A stretch of 14,250 nt of DNA from an uncultured Bacilli bacterium (GCA_910586295.1 CAJUGE010000078.1:1-14250), one strand, 5' to 3'; shown: positions 1 through 6,725, counted from the stretch's first letter. Notes: generated by a model from the sequence alone, not told the origin. Numbers and translations are program-made.

Positions 1-2
1 AT

Positions 3-1301
3 GGAGGACTTGCTAATACTTGGGATTTTGGACCAGTAGGAGTAGAGTTAAAAAAGAATGTAAAGAATGCTTGGATGAAGAAGTTTATTCAAGAAGATCC
101 GAATAACGTTGGACTTGATTCTGCAATACTTATGAACCCTAAGACTTGGGAAGCAAGTGGACATTTAGGTACATTTTCAGATCCTTTGATAGATTGTAAA
201 AATTGTAAGTCTCGCCACAGGGCAGATAAGCTTATAGAAGAACAAACTGACATTGAGGATGCTGGTGGTATACCTAAAGATGAATTAGTCCCTTTTATTC
301 GAGAAAAAGGAGTTAAGTGTCCTAAGTGTGGAAGTACAGATTTTACTGATATTAGAGAGTTTAATCTTATGTTTAAAACATTTCAAGGCGTTACTGAAGA
401 TAACAAGAGTACAGTTTATTTAAGACCAGAGACAGCCCAGGGAATATTTGCAGATTTCTTAAGTGTTCAAAGAAGTATGAGACTTAAAGTTCCTTTTGGA
501 ATAGGGCAAGTAGGAAAGAGTTTTAGAAATGAGATTACTCCAGGTAACTTTATATTTAGAGTTAGAGAGTTTGAACAGATGGAGTTGGAGTTCTTTTGTA
601 AGCCTGGTACAGAATTAGAATGGTTCAAGTATTATAAGGATACTTGTAAGAATTTCTTATTATCTCTAGGAATAAAAGAAGAAAATCTTAGACTTAGAGA
701 CCATTCTAAAGAAGAATTATCTTTCTATAGTAATGCTACTACTGATATAGAATATAAATTTCCTTTTGGATGGGGGGAATTATGGGGAATTGCAAGTCGT
801 ACTAATTATGATTTAGGACAACATCAAAAGTTTTCAGGAGTTAATATGGAGTATACTGATCCTGAGACTAATGAAAAGTACATTCCTTATGTAATCGAAC
901 CTAGTGTAGGAGTAGAGAGAACAGTTTTGACAGTTTTATGTAATGCATATGAAGAGGAAACTTTAGAAGATGGTACTACTAGGGAAGTTATGCATTTTCA
1001 TCCTTATTTAGCACCTTATAAAGTTGCTATACTTCCTCTTATGAAGAAATTACATAGCGAAAAGGCTAGAGAAGTATATCAAAATTTATCTAAATATTTT
1101 ATGACTAGTTATGACGAAAGTGGAAACATAGGTAAGAGATATAGAAGACAAGATGTAATAGGTACACCTTTCTCAGTTACTATAGATGATGAAACAATTA
1201 ATAATGGTACTGTTACTGTAAGAGATAGAGATACTATGAAGCAAGATGTTGTTAAATTAGATGAATTAAAAAGTTATATTGAAGAAAGAATAGAGTTCTA
1301 A
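3..1301 (+). CDS. glyS: Glycyl-tRNA synthetase, single-chain GRS1 type (5' end outside window)
   Basis: Attaches glycine to tRNA-Gly in the cytoplasm; class II aminoacyl-tRNA synthetase. The frame is open from the window edge, and GGLANTWDFGPVGVELK before the first internal ATG (75) is the conserved GRS1 N-terminal region. The gene therefore starts upstream and only some 25-30 residues seem to be missing. Seen in order: zinc-type cysteine pairs (CKNCKSRHRADK and KCPKCGSTDF), the YLRPETAQGIF segment, class II motif 2 (FRNEITP...REFEQMELEFF), motif 3 (GVERTVLTVL), and a C-terminal anticodon-binding domain beginning HPYLAPYKVAILPL. GRS1 enzymes are homodimers, unlike the two-subunit GlyQ/GlyS form of many bacteria. 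No lesion is seen. It appears monocistronic, with a terminator hairpin about 80 bases downstream. Identity is very secure. Confidence 0.97.
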   Translation, partial: GGLANTWDFGPVGVELKKNVKNAWMKKFIQEDPNNVGLDSAILMNPKTWEASGHLGTFSDPLIDCKNCKSRHRADKLIEEQTDIEDAGGIPKDELVPFIREKGVKCPKCGSTDFTDIREFNLMFKTFQGVTEDNKSTVYLRPETAQGIFADFLSVQRSMRLKVPFGIGQVGKSFRNEITPGNFIFRVREFEQMELEFFCKPGTELEWFKYYKDTCKNFLLSLGIKEENLRLRDHSKEELSFYSNATTDIEYKFPFGWGELWGIASRTNYDLGQHQKFSGVNMEYTDPETNEKYIPYVIEPSVGVERTVLTVLCNAYEEETLEDGTTREVMHFHPYLAPYKVAILPLMKKLHSEKAREVYQNLSKYFMTSYDESGNIGKRYRRQDVIGTPFSVTIDDETINNGTVTVRDRDTMKQDVVKLDELKSYIEERIEF

Positions 1302-1380
1302 ACTTTGTTCTTTTTTCATAGAGTATAATGTAATTAGAAAATAATGATATTTCCATATACTAAATTAAAAAACCACCATT

Positions 1381-1407
1381 TTGGCAAAAGTTGCCAACTA
1401 ATTTTTT
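1381..1407 (+). terminator. Intrinsic terminator downstream of glyS
   Basis: A perfect 7-bp stem TTGGCAA / TTGCCAA with a 3-base loop (AAG), then CTAA and six T. It lies about 80 bases after the glyS stop and just before the next promoter, so it probably ends the glyS transcript. The last T residues overlap the -35 box of the next promoter. Confidence 0.65.
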
Positions 1408-1433
1408 GCAAGTGAGGGTATTATTTTTATAAT
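1406..1433 (+). promoter_or_regulatory. Sigma-A promoter for a structured RNA upstream of sepF
   Basis: TTGCAA (1406-1411), a 16-base spacer, then a perfect TATAAT (1428-1433). The expected start is near 1440. It reads into the hairpin-rich stretch 1455-1547 rather than directly into a gene. Confidence 0.6.
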
Positions 1434-1439
1434 GCTTTC

Positions 1440-1547
1440 ACATAATATAAACAGTAGCGTAGAAGTGTTACTTAATATATAGTAACTCTATAATGCTATG
1501 AAGACATGACTTTCGTTGGATATTTAGAAAGTCGTGTTTTGTTTTGT
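1440..1547 (+). ncRNA. Candidate structured small RNA or leader with its own terminator
   Basis: The stretch between a good promoter and a strong terminator has no ORF. It folds into a long interrupted hairpin: TAGC (1455-1458) with GCTA (1495-1498), TAGA (1460-1463) with TCTA (1487-1490), and GTTACT (1467-1472) with AGTAAC (1481-1486) around an AT loop. The terminator stem at 1504-1537 follows. A transcript of about 100 bases is predicted. It matches no riboswitch, T-box, 6S or SRP RNA that I recognise. Because sepF has its own promoter after the terminator, this may be a free small RNA; an attenuator is the alternative. The fold was done by eye only. Confidence 0.4.
1504..1547 (+). terminator. 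Strong intrinsic terminator ending the structured RNA
   Basis: An 11-bp stem ACATGACTTTC (1504-1514) / GAAAGTCGTGT (1527-1537) with one T-G wobble and a 12-base loop, followed by a T-rich tail. It stands about 100 bases before sepF, with no coding region ending just before it, so it ends a noncoding transcript. Confidence 0.75.
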
Positions 1548-1587
1548 TAGCAAATTAAATTTTTTTGATAAAAAAGTTTGTAAGAAG

Positions 1588-1616
1588 TTGCAAGTACTAA
1601 ATTAATATGGTAAAAT
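1588..1616 (+). promoter_or_regulatory. Promoter for sepF-divIVA
   Basis: TTGCAA (1588-1593), a 17-base spacer, TAAAAT (1611-1616), with TGG just before the -10, giving an extended -10 element. The predicted start near 1623 leaves a short leader carrying the sepF ribosome binding site. Confidence 0.5.
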
Positions 1617-1649
1617 TGTTTATGTTAAATATAATTGGAGGCTAAAGAT

Positions 1650-2045
1650 ATGGCATTTAAAAATTTTAAAATATTTGAAACCAAAGTTGACGATGAAGAT
1701 GTAGTAGATTATGATGAATATTACAGTACTTCAGGAGATTCTGGTAAAAAGGGTGTATCAGCTGTAGGTGGAAACAAGATGATATTAGTAGAGCCAAGGG
1801 CATATTCGGAGTCTCAACAAATAGCAGATCATTTAACTTCTAGAAATAGTGTAGTTGTTAATTTTAAGAGAGTGACAACAGACCAGTCTAAGAGGATCAT
1901 TGACTTTTTGAGTGGTACATTATACGCTATAGGAGGGGACTTACAAAAAATAGGTGACGGTATTTATTTATGTACTCCTAAGAATGTTGATGTTCAAGGT
2001 CAAATAACAGAAGAAAAAACTAGTGATAATGGGGAAGAATGGTAA
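1650..2045 (+). CDS. sepF: Cell division protein SepF
   Basis: SepF binds FtsZ polymers, bundles them into rings or arcs and helps tether the Z-ring to the membrane in Gram-positive bacteria. The 131-residue product has the expected layout: an N-terminal segment that may be amphipathic (MAFKNFKIFETKV), an acidic linker (DDEDVVDYDEYY), then the conserved SepF core (KMILVEPRAYSESQQIAD, VVVNFKRV, RIIDFLSGTLYAIGG, LCTPKNV) and an acidic tail. The reading frame also offers a TTG at 1635, but GGAGG at 1637-1641 sits 8 bases before the ATG at 1650, so 1650 is the start. It is followed after 25 bases by a DivIVA-domain gene, a usual division-cluster partner, probably co-transcribed. Confidence 0.93.
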   Translation: MAFKNFKIFETKVDDEDVVDYDEYYSTSGDSGKKGVSAVGGNKMILVEPRAYSESQQIADHLTSRNSVVVNFKRVTTDQSKRIIDFLSGTLYAIGGDLQKIGDGIYLCTPKNVDVQGQITEEKTSDNGEEW

Positions 2046-2070
2046 TAAAATAATATAAGAGGGTGTCCAA

Positions 2071-2514
2071 GTGAGAAATTTCGATACGGTTAAAAGAGGA
2101 TATGATCAAGAACAAGTAAAGTATTATTTGGATGAGATCATAAATGAATATGAAAAACTTTTAAACGCAAAAAAAGAGTCTGATAGAAAAGTTATTGAAT
2201 TGTCTGAGAGATTAGAGTATTTTAAACAATTAGAGAAGACTATGAATCGTGCGATTTTTTCTGCTGAAACTACTAGTGATGAAATCAAAAAAGTAGCTAG
2301 GCAAGAAGCAGAGTCGCTTATTACAGAAGCTAAGAGAAATGCTAATAGAATTATTAATGATGCACTTCTTAAGGCTGAAAAGGCTAGTGACGATGCGGAT
2401 AGATTAAAAAGAAATATTAGTCTTTTGAAACGTAGGCTCAAATCAATAATTGAAGGTCAGTTAGAAATTATCGAAGAAATGGACAAAATAGAATTTGAAA
2501 GAAATGAATATTAA
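2071..2514 (+). CDS. Short DivIVA-domain protein
   Basis: DivIVA-type proteins are coiled-coil scaffolds that gather at division sites or poles. The 147-residue product has the signature near its N-terminus (KRGYDQEQVKYYLDEIINEYEKLL, residues 8-31 in the track of the protein), then a long alanine-, glutamate- and lysine-rich coiled coil to about residue 140. It starts with GTG (2071); an in-frame stop lies just upstream and AGAGGG precedes it at good spacing. Relative to Bacillus DivIVA the N-terminus is short. The position of the membrane-inserting Phe before Arg-Gly-Tyr is Lys here, so membrane binding may differ and a GpsB-like or other role is possible. Family assignment is firm; the exact orthologue is not. 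Confidence 0.88.
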   Translation: MRNFDTVKRGYDQEQVKYYLDEIINEYEKLLNAKKESDRKVIELSERLEYFKQLEKTMNRAIFSAETTSDEIKKVARQEAESLITEAKRNANRIINDALLKAEKASDDADRLKRNISLLKRRLKSIIEGQLEIIEEMDKIEFERNEY

Positions 2515-2534
2515 GTCACTTATGTGGCTTTTTT
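2513..2534 (+). terminator. Intrinsic terminator after the DivIVA-domain gene
   Basis: AAGTCAC / GTGGCTT stem (7 bp, one T-G wobble) with loop TTAT and a T6 run. It overlaps the stop codon of the upstream gene. It separates the division genes from mscS, though the mscS ribosome binding site follows within 10 bases, so mscS may depend on read-through. Confidence 0.7.
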
Positions 2535-2549
2535 CTAAAGGAGTGTAAT

Positions 2550-3392
2550 ATGAAAGAGTTTGTAGATATAATGGTGGATTTTTTAGTTTCAAAAAGATTT
2601 TATGGACCTATAATCGCTTTATTAGGTGGACTATTTATTTATAATATATTTAAAAGTATAATAGTAAAAATAAAATCAAGAAGAAGTAAAAAGAAGAATC
2701 ATAAAAAGGAAGAAACTGTTTTAAATTTAATAAGAAATATAGTTAAATACATAATCATGGTAATAGTTTCTTTAATTATTTTAGAAATATACGGTGTTAA
2801 TACAACAAGTATCATAGCCAGTCTTTCTGTAGTTGGTGTCGTTATTGGACTTGCATTTCAAGATACTCTTAAGAATATGCTATCTGGGATAATTATAATT
2901 TTTGATAATAGATATAATGTAGGAGACGTTGTTGAAATTAATGGTTTTATAGGAGAGGTAGTGTCTTTAGGCCTTCAGACCACTAAGATTCAAGCTTATA
3001 CTGGGGAAATGTTTACAATTTTGAATAGTAATATTTCTACAGTTATTAATTATACTGAATCTGATACAAGACTTATATTAGATTTAGGAGTTTCTTATAA
3101 GACAGATTTATCAAAGCTAGAGAAAACTTTAAATAAAATTAAGCCTAAGTTAGAGAAGATTGAAAATGTTAATGGCCCATTAGAACTTTTGGGTGTAGAT
3201 AGTTTGAGTTCTAGTCAAGTTATATATAGAATAACTATACTTTGTAAGCCTTATACTCATTTTGGAGTAAAAAGAGAGGCTCTTAAGATTATAAAAAATG
3301 CTTTTGATAAAGATAACATAGAGATACCATTTACACAGGTTGACGTGCATATAAAAGAAGATATAAAAAGAGAAACACATTCAAAAAAATAA
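2550..3392 (+). CDS. MscS-family small-conductance mechanosensitive channel
   Basis: Membrane channel that opens under tension and releases solutes on osmotic downshock. The 280 residues show three membrane segments: about 18-38, 60-81 and 86-115. The last is the pore-lining helix, containing SVVGVVIGLAFQDTLKNMLSG. A Lys/Arg-rich loop (about 38-55) lies between the first two. The cytoplasmic beta domain follows (RYNVGDVVEINGFIGEVV, TTKIQAYTGEMFTILNSN), then a mixed alpha/beta C-terminal domain ending near ...IPFTQVDVHIKED. Length and order are typical of compact MscS/YkuT-type channels. Start ATG 2550 has AAAGGAG at 2537-2543. No own promoter is obvious; it stands right behind a terminator. 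The family is certain; paralogue naming is not attempted. Confidence 0.93.
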   Translation: MKEFVDIMVDFLVSKRFYGPIIALLGGLFIYNIFKSIIVKIKSRRSKKKNHKKEETVLNLIRNIVKYIIMVIVSLIILEIYGVNTTSIIASLSVVGVVIGLAFQDTLKNMLSGIIIIFDNRYNVGDVVEINGFIGEVVSLGLQTTKIQAYTGEMFTILNSNISTVINYTESDTRLILDLGVSYKTDLSKLEKTLNKIKPKLEKIENVNGPLELLGVDSLSSSQVIYRITILCKPYTHFGVKREALKIIKNAFDKDNIEIPFTQVDVHIKEDIKRETHSKK

Positions 3393-3450
3393 AAAAGACT
3401 TTCTAAAAGTTATACAAATTTAAACTTACACTTTAAAAAGAGGGAATGAA

Positions 3451-4045
3451 ATGTATATTAAGAGAAATATAGAAGAAGATATTTTAAATTTATCAAAATC
3501 TTTTCCAGCAATAATGATAACCAGTCTAAAACAACCATGAAAAATCACTAACAAATTATTTAAGTAAAAAATTGAAAAAGAATGTCACTTTTCTAGAAAT
3601 CTATAAACCCCTTTAATAATAGATGAATTTCAGTATGCACCTAATAGTTTAAATTATTAAAATAATTGTTGATACTTTCTAACTGGTCACAAAGTTTTAT
3701 ATCTATGAAAAATATTTCAGAAAGTTTGGCAGGCAGAGTAGGAAAATCATTTGTAAATAATGGAATAGATCTGAAAAGGTACTTATATTATTATAGAGAT
3801 AGATATGGTTTAGAATGCGATACCATATTAAGGCTAAATAATGGCTAATATGCATTAGTTGAAACAAAATTAAGTGAAGCACATATAGAAGAAGCAAAAA
3901 AACATTTACTTAAATTAAAGAAACTAATAGAAGAAAAACAACCTAAGTTAGGAAGTCCATTATGATGGTTGTAACCGCAACTAAGATAGCTTACAAAAGA
4001 GAGAGTGGCGTTTTAGTAGTACATATAGGATGCTTAAAAAATTAA
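3451..4045 (+). pseudogene. Decayed ATPase (AAA_14 / DUF4143 family)
   Basis: Fragments in several frames match the common ATP-binding proteins that carry an N-terminal AAA_14 ATPase and a C-terminal DUF4143 domain. ATG 3451 (after AGAGGGA) opens MYIKRNIEEDILNLSKSFPA, the family N-terminus. A TGA (3538-3540) then falls where Walker A should be. Walker B survives in another frame as PLIIDEFQYAP near 3610-3642. SQSFISMKNISESLAGRVG lies near 3684-3740. Coding then jumps to the family C-terminus (LKRYLYYYRDRYGLECD, then after a stop YALVETKLSEAHIEEAKKHL) and ends near CLKN-stop at 4045. The middle, roughly 200 residues, is deleted. Several stops and at least two frame changes make function impossible. 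The family call is from memory of conserved motifs. Confidence 0.85.
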
Positions 4046-4066
4046 AGGCGATTATACGCTTTTTTT
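4044..4066 (+). terminator. Intrinsic terminator of the decayed ATPase gene
   Basis: AAAGGCG / CGCTTTT stem (7 bp with one G-T wobble), loop ATTATA, T run to 4066. It overlaps the final stop codon of the pseudogene and insulates the NAD operon promoter from upstream transcription. Confidence 0.6.
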
Positions 4067-4106
4067 CATAAAATAAAATCTTTTTAATAAAATGTTAAAA
4101 AGAGTG

Positions 4107-4135
4107 TTGACAAAACAATATGTTTTTAATATAAT
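4107..4135 (+). promoter_or_regulatory. Promoter of the NAD operon
   Basis: Perfect consensus TTGACA (4107-4112), 17-base spacer, perfect TATAAT (4130-4135). This is the strongest promoter in the window and would be very active unless repressed. The spacer itself holds a palindrome AAAACA-ATA-TGTTTT (4112-4126), and another palindrome starts on the last base of the -10. Predicted transcription start is near 4142, leaving a leader of about 70 bases. Confidence 0.85.
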
Positions 4136-4145
4136 GTTATTAACA
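4135..4145 (+). promoter_or_regulatory. Candidate repressor operator, copy 1 (TGTTATTAACA)
   Basis: Odd-centred palindrome TGTTA-T-TAACA abutting the -10 box and covering the likely start site. The same 11-mer recurs exactly at 4631-4641. An NrtR-family repressor is encoded in this operon, so this is a plausible operator. The consensus was not compared with published NrtR sites. Confidence 0.5.
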
Positions 4146-4164
4146 GGTGAAGAAAACCTGATAA
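4140..4164 (+). repeat. Inverted repeat in the NAD operon leader
   Basis: TTA-a-CAGGT / ACCTG-a-TAA with a 7-base spacer (GAAGAAA); one central mismatch per arm. It lies just after the predicted transcription start, so it may act as a protein site in DNA or as a small hairpin at the 5' end of the RNA. It overlaps operator candidate copy 1. Confidence 0.5.
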
Positions 4165-4180
4165 ATTATAAAATTTGATA

Positions 4181-4198
4181 TTAACAATTTGTTGTTAA
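4181..4198 (+). promoter_or_regulatory. Inverted repeat just before the first operon gene
   Basis: Perfect 7-bp arms TTAACAA / TTGTTAA around TTTG, ending a few bases before the AAGGAG ribosome binding site of the 4214 gene. It shares the TTAACA core with the TGTTATTAACA sites and may be a further binding site, or a hairpin limiting ribosome access. Confidence 0.45.
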
Positions 4199-4213
4199 GA
4201 AAGGAGAAGAACT

Positions 4214-4618
4214 ATGGAAATCAACTATACAAAAGAGGACTTAAAAAATATTATAAAAGCATATTATCAACAAAAAGAGAAAAAGAATATTGATGTAAGC
4301 ATAATAATAAGAAAAGAACTAATTGGTTTTTACGGAACACTAAGTAGTATCACGACAATAACAATATCATATGATACAACATTATTAGGAAGAAATACCA
4401 AAGTATCAGAAATAATCAATAAAGATCAAATAATTAATATTTTTAGAGAACTATTAGAAACGGAAGGCTACACACTAGAAGACTTAGAATATACCAAAGG
4501 AATTGAAACAAGAACAGTAGGATACTATATGAATGAACATCAAGAACAGACAGCATACTTCAAAGGTATTAAAATAAGAGTAAGCAAAGAAAAAACATTA
4601 AGTAAAAAACTAAATTAA
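4214..4618 (+). CDS. Uncharacterised 134-aa protein, first gene of the NAD operon
   Basis: Not recognised. ATG 4214 has AAGGAG at good spacing, so it is clearly a gene. The 134 residues are soluble-looking with no signal peptide or membrane segment. A charged N-terminal helix (about 1-24) is followed by a beta-rich middle (about 27-60, with many Ile, Thr and Ser), a helical stretch (about 62-92) and a second strand pair ending in a basic Lys-rich tail. Motif-like pieces are KELIGFYGTLSSITT and VGYYMNEHQEQTAYFKG. It is the gene nearest the operon promoter and is separated from pncA by 54 bases holding an inverted repeat. A small-molecule or protein-binding role is possible but nothing in the sequence proves it. 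Confidence 0.8.
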   Translation: MEINYTKEDLKNIIKAYYQQKEKKNIDVSIIIRKELIGFYGTLSSITTITISYDTTLLGRNTKVSEIINKDQIINIFRELLETEGYTLEDLEYTKGIETRTVGYYMNEHQEQTAYFKGIKIRVSKEKTLSKKLN

Positions 4619-4629
4619 TTTTTTAAAAG

Positions 4630-4656
4630 GTGTTATTAACAGAAAGACAATAACAC
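4630..4656 (+). promoter_or_regulatory. Inverted repeat before pncA containing operator candidate copy 2
   Basis: Perfect 8-bp arms GTGTTATT (4630-4637) / AATAACAC (4649-4656) around 11 bases. The left side contains TGTTATTAACA (4631-4641), identical to the site at the operon promoter. It sits between the first gene and the pncA ribosome binding site. It could be an internal operator, or an RNA hairpin that adjusts pncA expression relative to the first gene. No T run follows, so it is not a typical terminator. Confidence 0.55.
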
Positions 4657-4672
4657 AAAAGGAGGAGATAAA

Positions 4673-5272
4673 ATGAAAGAATTACAAAAAATAAAAGAAC
4701 TACTAATAGTAGTAGACATGGTGAACGGATTTGTGAAAAAAGGAGCATTAGCTGACACTTACATACAGCACATAATCGAACCAATAAAAAAGACAATAGA
4801 AGAATTTCAAGCATCACCTGAAAAAGACGTCTTTTTCATAAGAGATGCTCATCAACTTGGATGTGCAGAATTTAAAAAATTTCCAGAACATTGCATAGAT
4901 GGGACATGGGAAAGTGAAATAATAGACGAACTAGCACCTTACAGTAAAGACTCAAGAACCTATAAGAAAAACTCAAGAAGCGCATTATTCGCACCTGGAT
5001 TTATGAGAGACATAGACATAATGAGAAATAACTTACTAACGAGAATAGTAACAACTGGATGTTGTTCAGACCTATGCGATTTAGACTTAAGCGTACCACT
5101 AATGAACTACTTTGATCAAATGAATGATAATATAGAAATAATTGTACCACAAGATTCAATCGAAACATATGATGCACCTTGGCATAACAGAGATGAATAC
5201 AACGAAATAGCATACAAAATTATGAAACAAGAAGGAATAAAACTAGTAAAAACTTTAGGAGGAAATAAATAA
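4673..5272 (+). CDS. pncA: Nicotinamidase (isochorismatase-fold amidohydrolase)
   Basis: Hydrolyses nicotinamide to nicotinate and ammonia, the entry step of the Preiss-Handler salvage route. The 199 residues carry the family features: catalytic Asp in LLIVVDMVNGF (D15), metal-ligand cluster RDAH (D58, H60) and PEHCIDGTWE (H73), catalytic Lys in RTYKKNSRSALF (K98 or K99), and the nucleophile in TTGCCSDLCD (C131 by its TGxCS position). Length is usual for nicotinamidases. ATG 4673 follows GGAGGAGATAAA. The stop overlaps the pncB ATG by one base, so translation is coupled. Other isochorismatase-fold hydrolases share this fold, but the neighbouring pncB, nadD and nadE make nicotinamidase nearly certain. 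Confidence 0.94.
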   Translation: MKELQKIKELLIVVDMVNGFVKKGALADTYIQHIIEPIKKTIEEFQASPEKDVFFIRDAHQLGCAEFKKFPEHCIDGTWESEIIDELAPYSKDSRTYKKNSRSALFAPGFMRDIDIMRNNLLTRIVTTGCCSDLCDLDLSVPLMNYFDQMNDNIEIIVPQDSIETYDAPWHNRDEYNEIAYKIMKQEGIKLVKTLGGNK

Positions 5273-6723
5273 TGAATAAAAGAGATAATTTAACATTGGT
5301 ATCAGACCAATACGAATATACAATGTCACAAGTATATCTAGACAATGAAATGCAAGAAACAAAAGTAGTATTTGATGTATTTTATAGAGTAAATCCACTA
5401 AACAGTGGCTACAGCATAGCGGCAGGACTAGATGAAATAATAGACTATATAAAAAACTTTAGAATAGGAGAAAACGAAAAAGAATTTTTAAGAAAACTAG
5501 GATTCAAAGAAAACATGCTTAACTACTTAAAAAACCTGAAATTTACAGGAGACATATGGGCAATACCTGATGGGACGATGATATTTCCAAATGAACCTAT
5601 CATAACAGTAAGGGCGAATGCTATAGAAGCGCAAATAATAGAAACAGCATTACTTGCAGCATTTAATCACGCAAGTTTAATCACAACTGCAACTAAAAGA
5701 ATAGTAAATGAAGCAGGACCTCGTGCTGTAATGGAATTTGGAGCAAGAAGATCTAGTGGAATATATACATCAGTTGACAGTAGTAAATATGGATACTTAG
5801 GTGGATGTTCAGGAACTTCTAACTTACAAACAGGATATGAAGAAGGCTGCAAAACATTAGGAACAATGGCACATTCATTTATAGAAATGTTTGATAGTGA
5901 ATACGAAGCATTCCTAGCTTATGCCAAAACATACCCTGATAGTTCAGTATTTCTAATTGATACATATGACACCCTAAGAAGCGGTTTACCTAATGCAATA
6001 AGAGTAATGAAAGAATACCTTATACCAAACGGACACAAACCAGGTGGTATTAGAATAGACAGTGGAGACTTAGCATACTTAACAAAAGAAGCAAGAAAAA
6101 TACTAGATGATGAAGGATTACAAGATGCGACTATCTGTGTATCTAACGGATTAAAAGCTGAAACTATAAGAGACTTAATCCAGCAAGGAGCTTGCATAGA
6201 CAGTTTTGGTGTAGGAGACAATATTGCATCTCCAATGGCACTTCAGGGAGGAGTATACAAATTAGTAGCTACTGTAAAAAATGGAGAATACATTCCAAAA
6301 ATAAAACTTAGTAACGATCCGATAAAAACAACTAACCCAGGCTTCAAAAATGTCTATAGATTTTATGATAAAAATACTGGAAAAGCAATCGGAGATGTAA
6401 TAACTCTTCACAACGAAATAGTAGACTTTAATGGGTACACACTAATAGATCCAATACATCCAGAAAGACAAAAAGAAATAAAAAATTACACAGTAAGAAA
6501 ACTACAAGTACCAATCTTTGAAGGTGGAGAATTAGTTTATAATCAACCAAGTCTAATGGAAAGAAGAGACTACTGTATAAGTGAATTTGAAACACTATAT
6601 CCAGAAATTACAAGATTAATGAATCCAGAGAAATACATAGTGGACTTATCAGAAGATTTATTAGAACTTAAAACAAATATGATTAACTCTCACACGGAAT
6701 CAGTTAGAAAACTAAGGAGATAA
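5272..6723 (+). CDS. pncB: Nicotinate phosphoribosyltransferase
   Basis: Makes nicotinate mononucleotide (NaMN) from nicotinate and PRPP, driven by ATP. The 483-residue length and motif set fit the Gram-positive-type enzyme. Seen: N-terminal LTLVSDQYEYTMSQVYL, MEFGARRSSG (about 155-163), GTSNLQTG, GTMAHSFIEMF with the family's phosphorylated His (about H201), FLIDTYDTLRSGLPNA, and the phosphate-binding GGIRIDSGDLAYL (about 258-270). The C-terminal part has the expected DPIHPERQKEI and LMERRDYCISEFETLYPE segments. The start is set by AGGAGG inside the end of pncA and the TAATG overlap. The next gene begins 2 bases after the stop. Codon third positions here favour A strongly, unlike glyS. Confidence 0.96.
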   Translation: MNKRDNLTLVSDQYEYTMSQVYLDNEMQETKVVFDVFYRVNPLNSGYSIAAGLDEIIDYIKNFRIGENEKEFLRKLGFKENMLNYLKNLKFTGDIWAIPDGTMIFPNEPIITVRANAIEAQIIETALLAAFNHASLITTATKRIVNEAGPRAVMEFGARRSSGIYTSVDSSKYGYLGGCSGTSNLQTGYEEGCKTLGTMAHSFIEMFDSEYEAFLAYAKTYPDSSVFLIDTYDTLRSGLPNAIRVMKEYLIPNGHKPGGIRIDSGDLAYLTKEARKILDDEGLQDATICVSNGLKAETIRDLIQQGACIDSFGVGDNIASPMALQGGVYKLVATVKNGEYIPKIKLSNDPIKTTNPGFKNVYRFYDKNTGKAIGDVITLHNEIVDFNGYTLIDPIHPERQKEIKNYTVRKLQVPIFEGGELVYNQPSLMERRDYCISEFETLYPEITRLMNPEKYIVDLSEDLLELKTNMINSHTESVRKLRR

Positions 6724-6725
6724 AA

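Noticed and set aside
1440..1547. T-box or known riboswitch for the sepF upstream RNA
   Set aside because: No T-box sequence, glycine, purine, SAM or similar core is visible, and sepF is not a usual target; kept only as an unassigned structured RNA.
2124..2441. 105-codon open frame on the minus strand within the DivIVA-domain gene
   Set aside because: Lies wholly antisense to a clear coiled-coil gene, has no ribosome binding site evident and a composition expected from reversing Lys/Glu-rich codons.
3393..3450. ACTTT-CTA-AAAGT hairpin after mscS as a terminator
   Set aside because: Only five AT-rich pairs and no T run on the + strand; too weak to call.
5919..6221. 100-codon minus-strand frame within pncB
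   Set aside because: Antisense shadow of a highly conserved enzyme; no domain, start signal or neighbour supports it.
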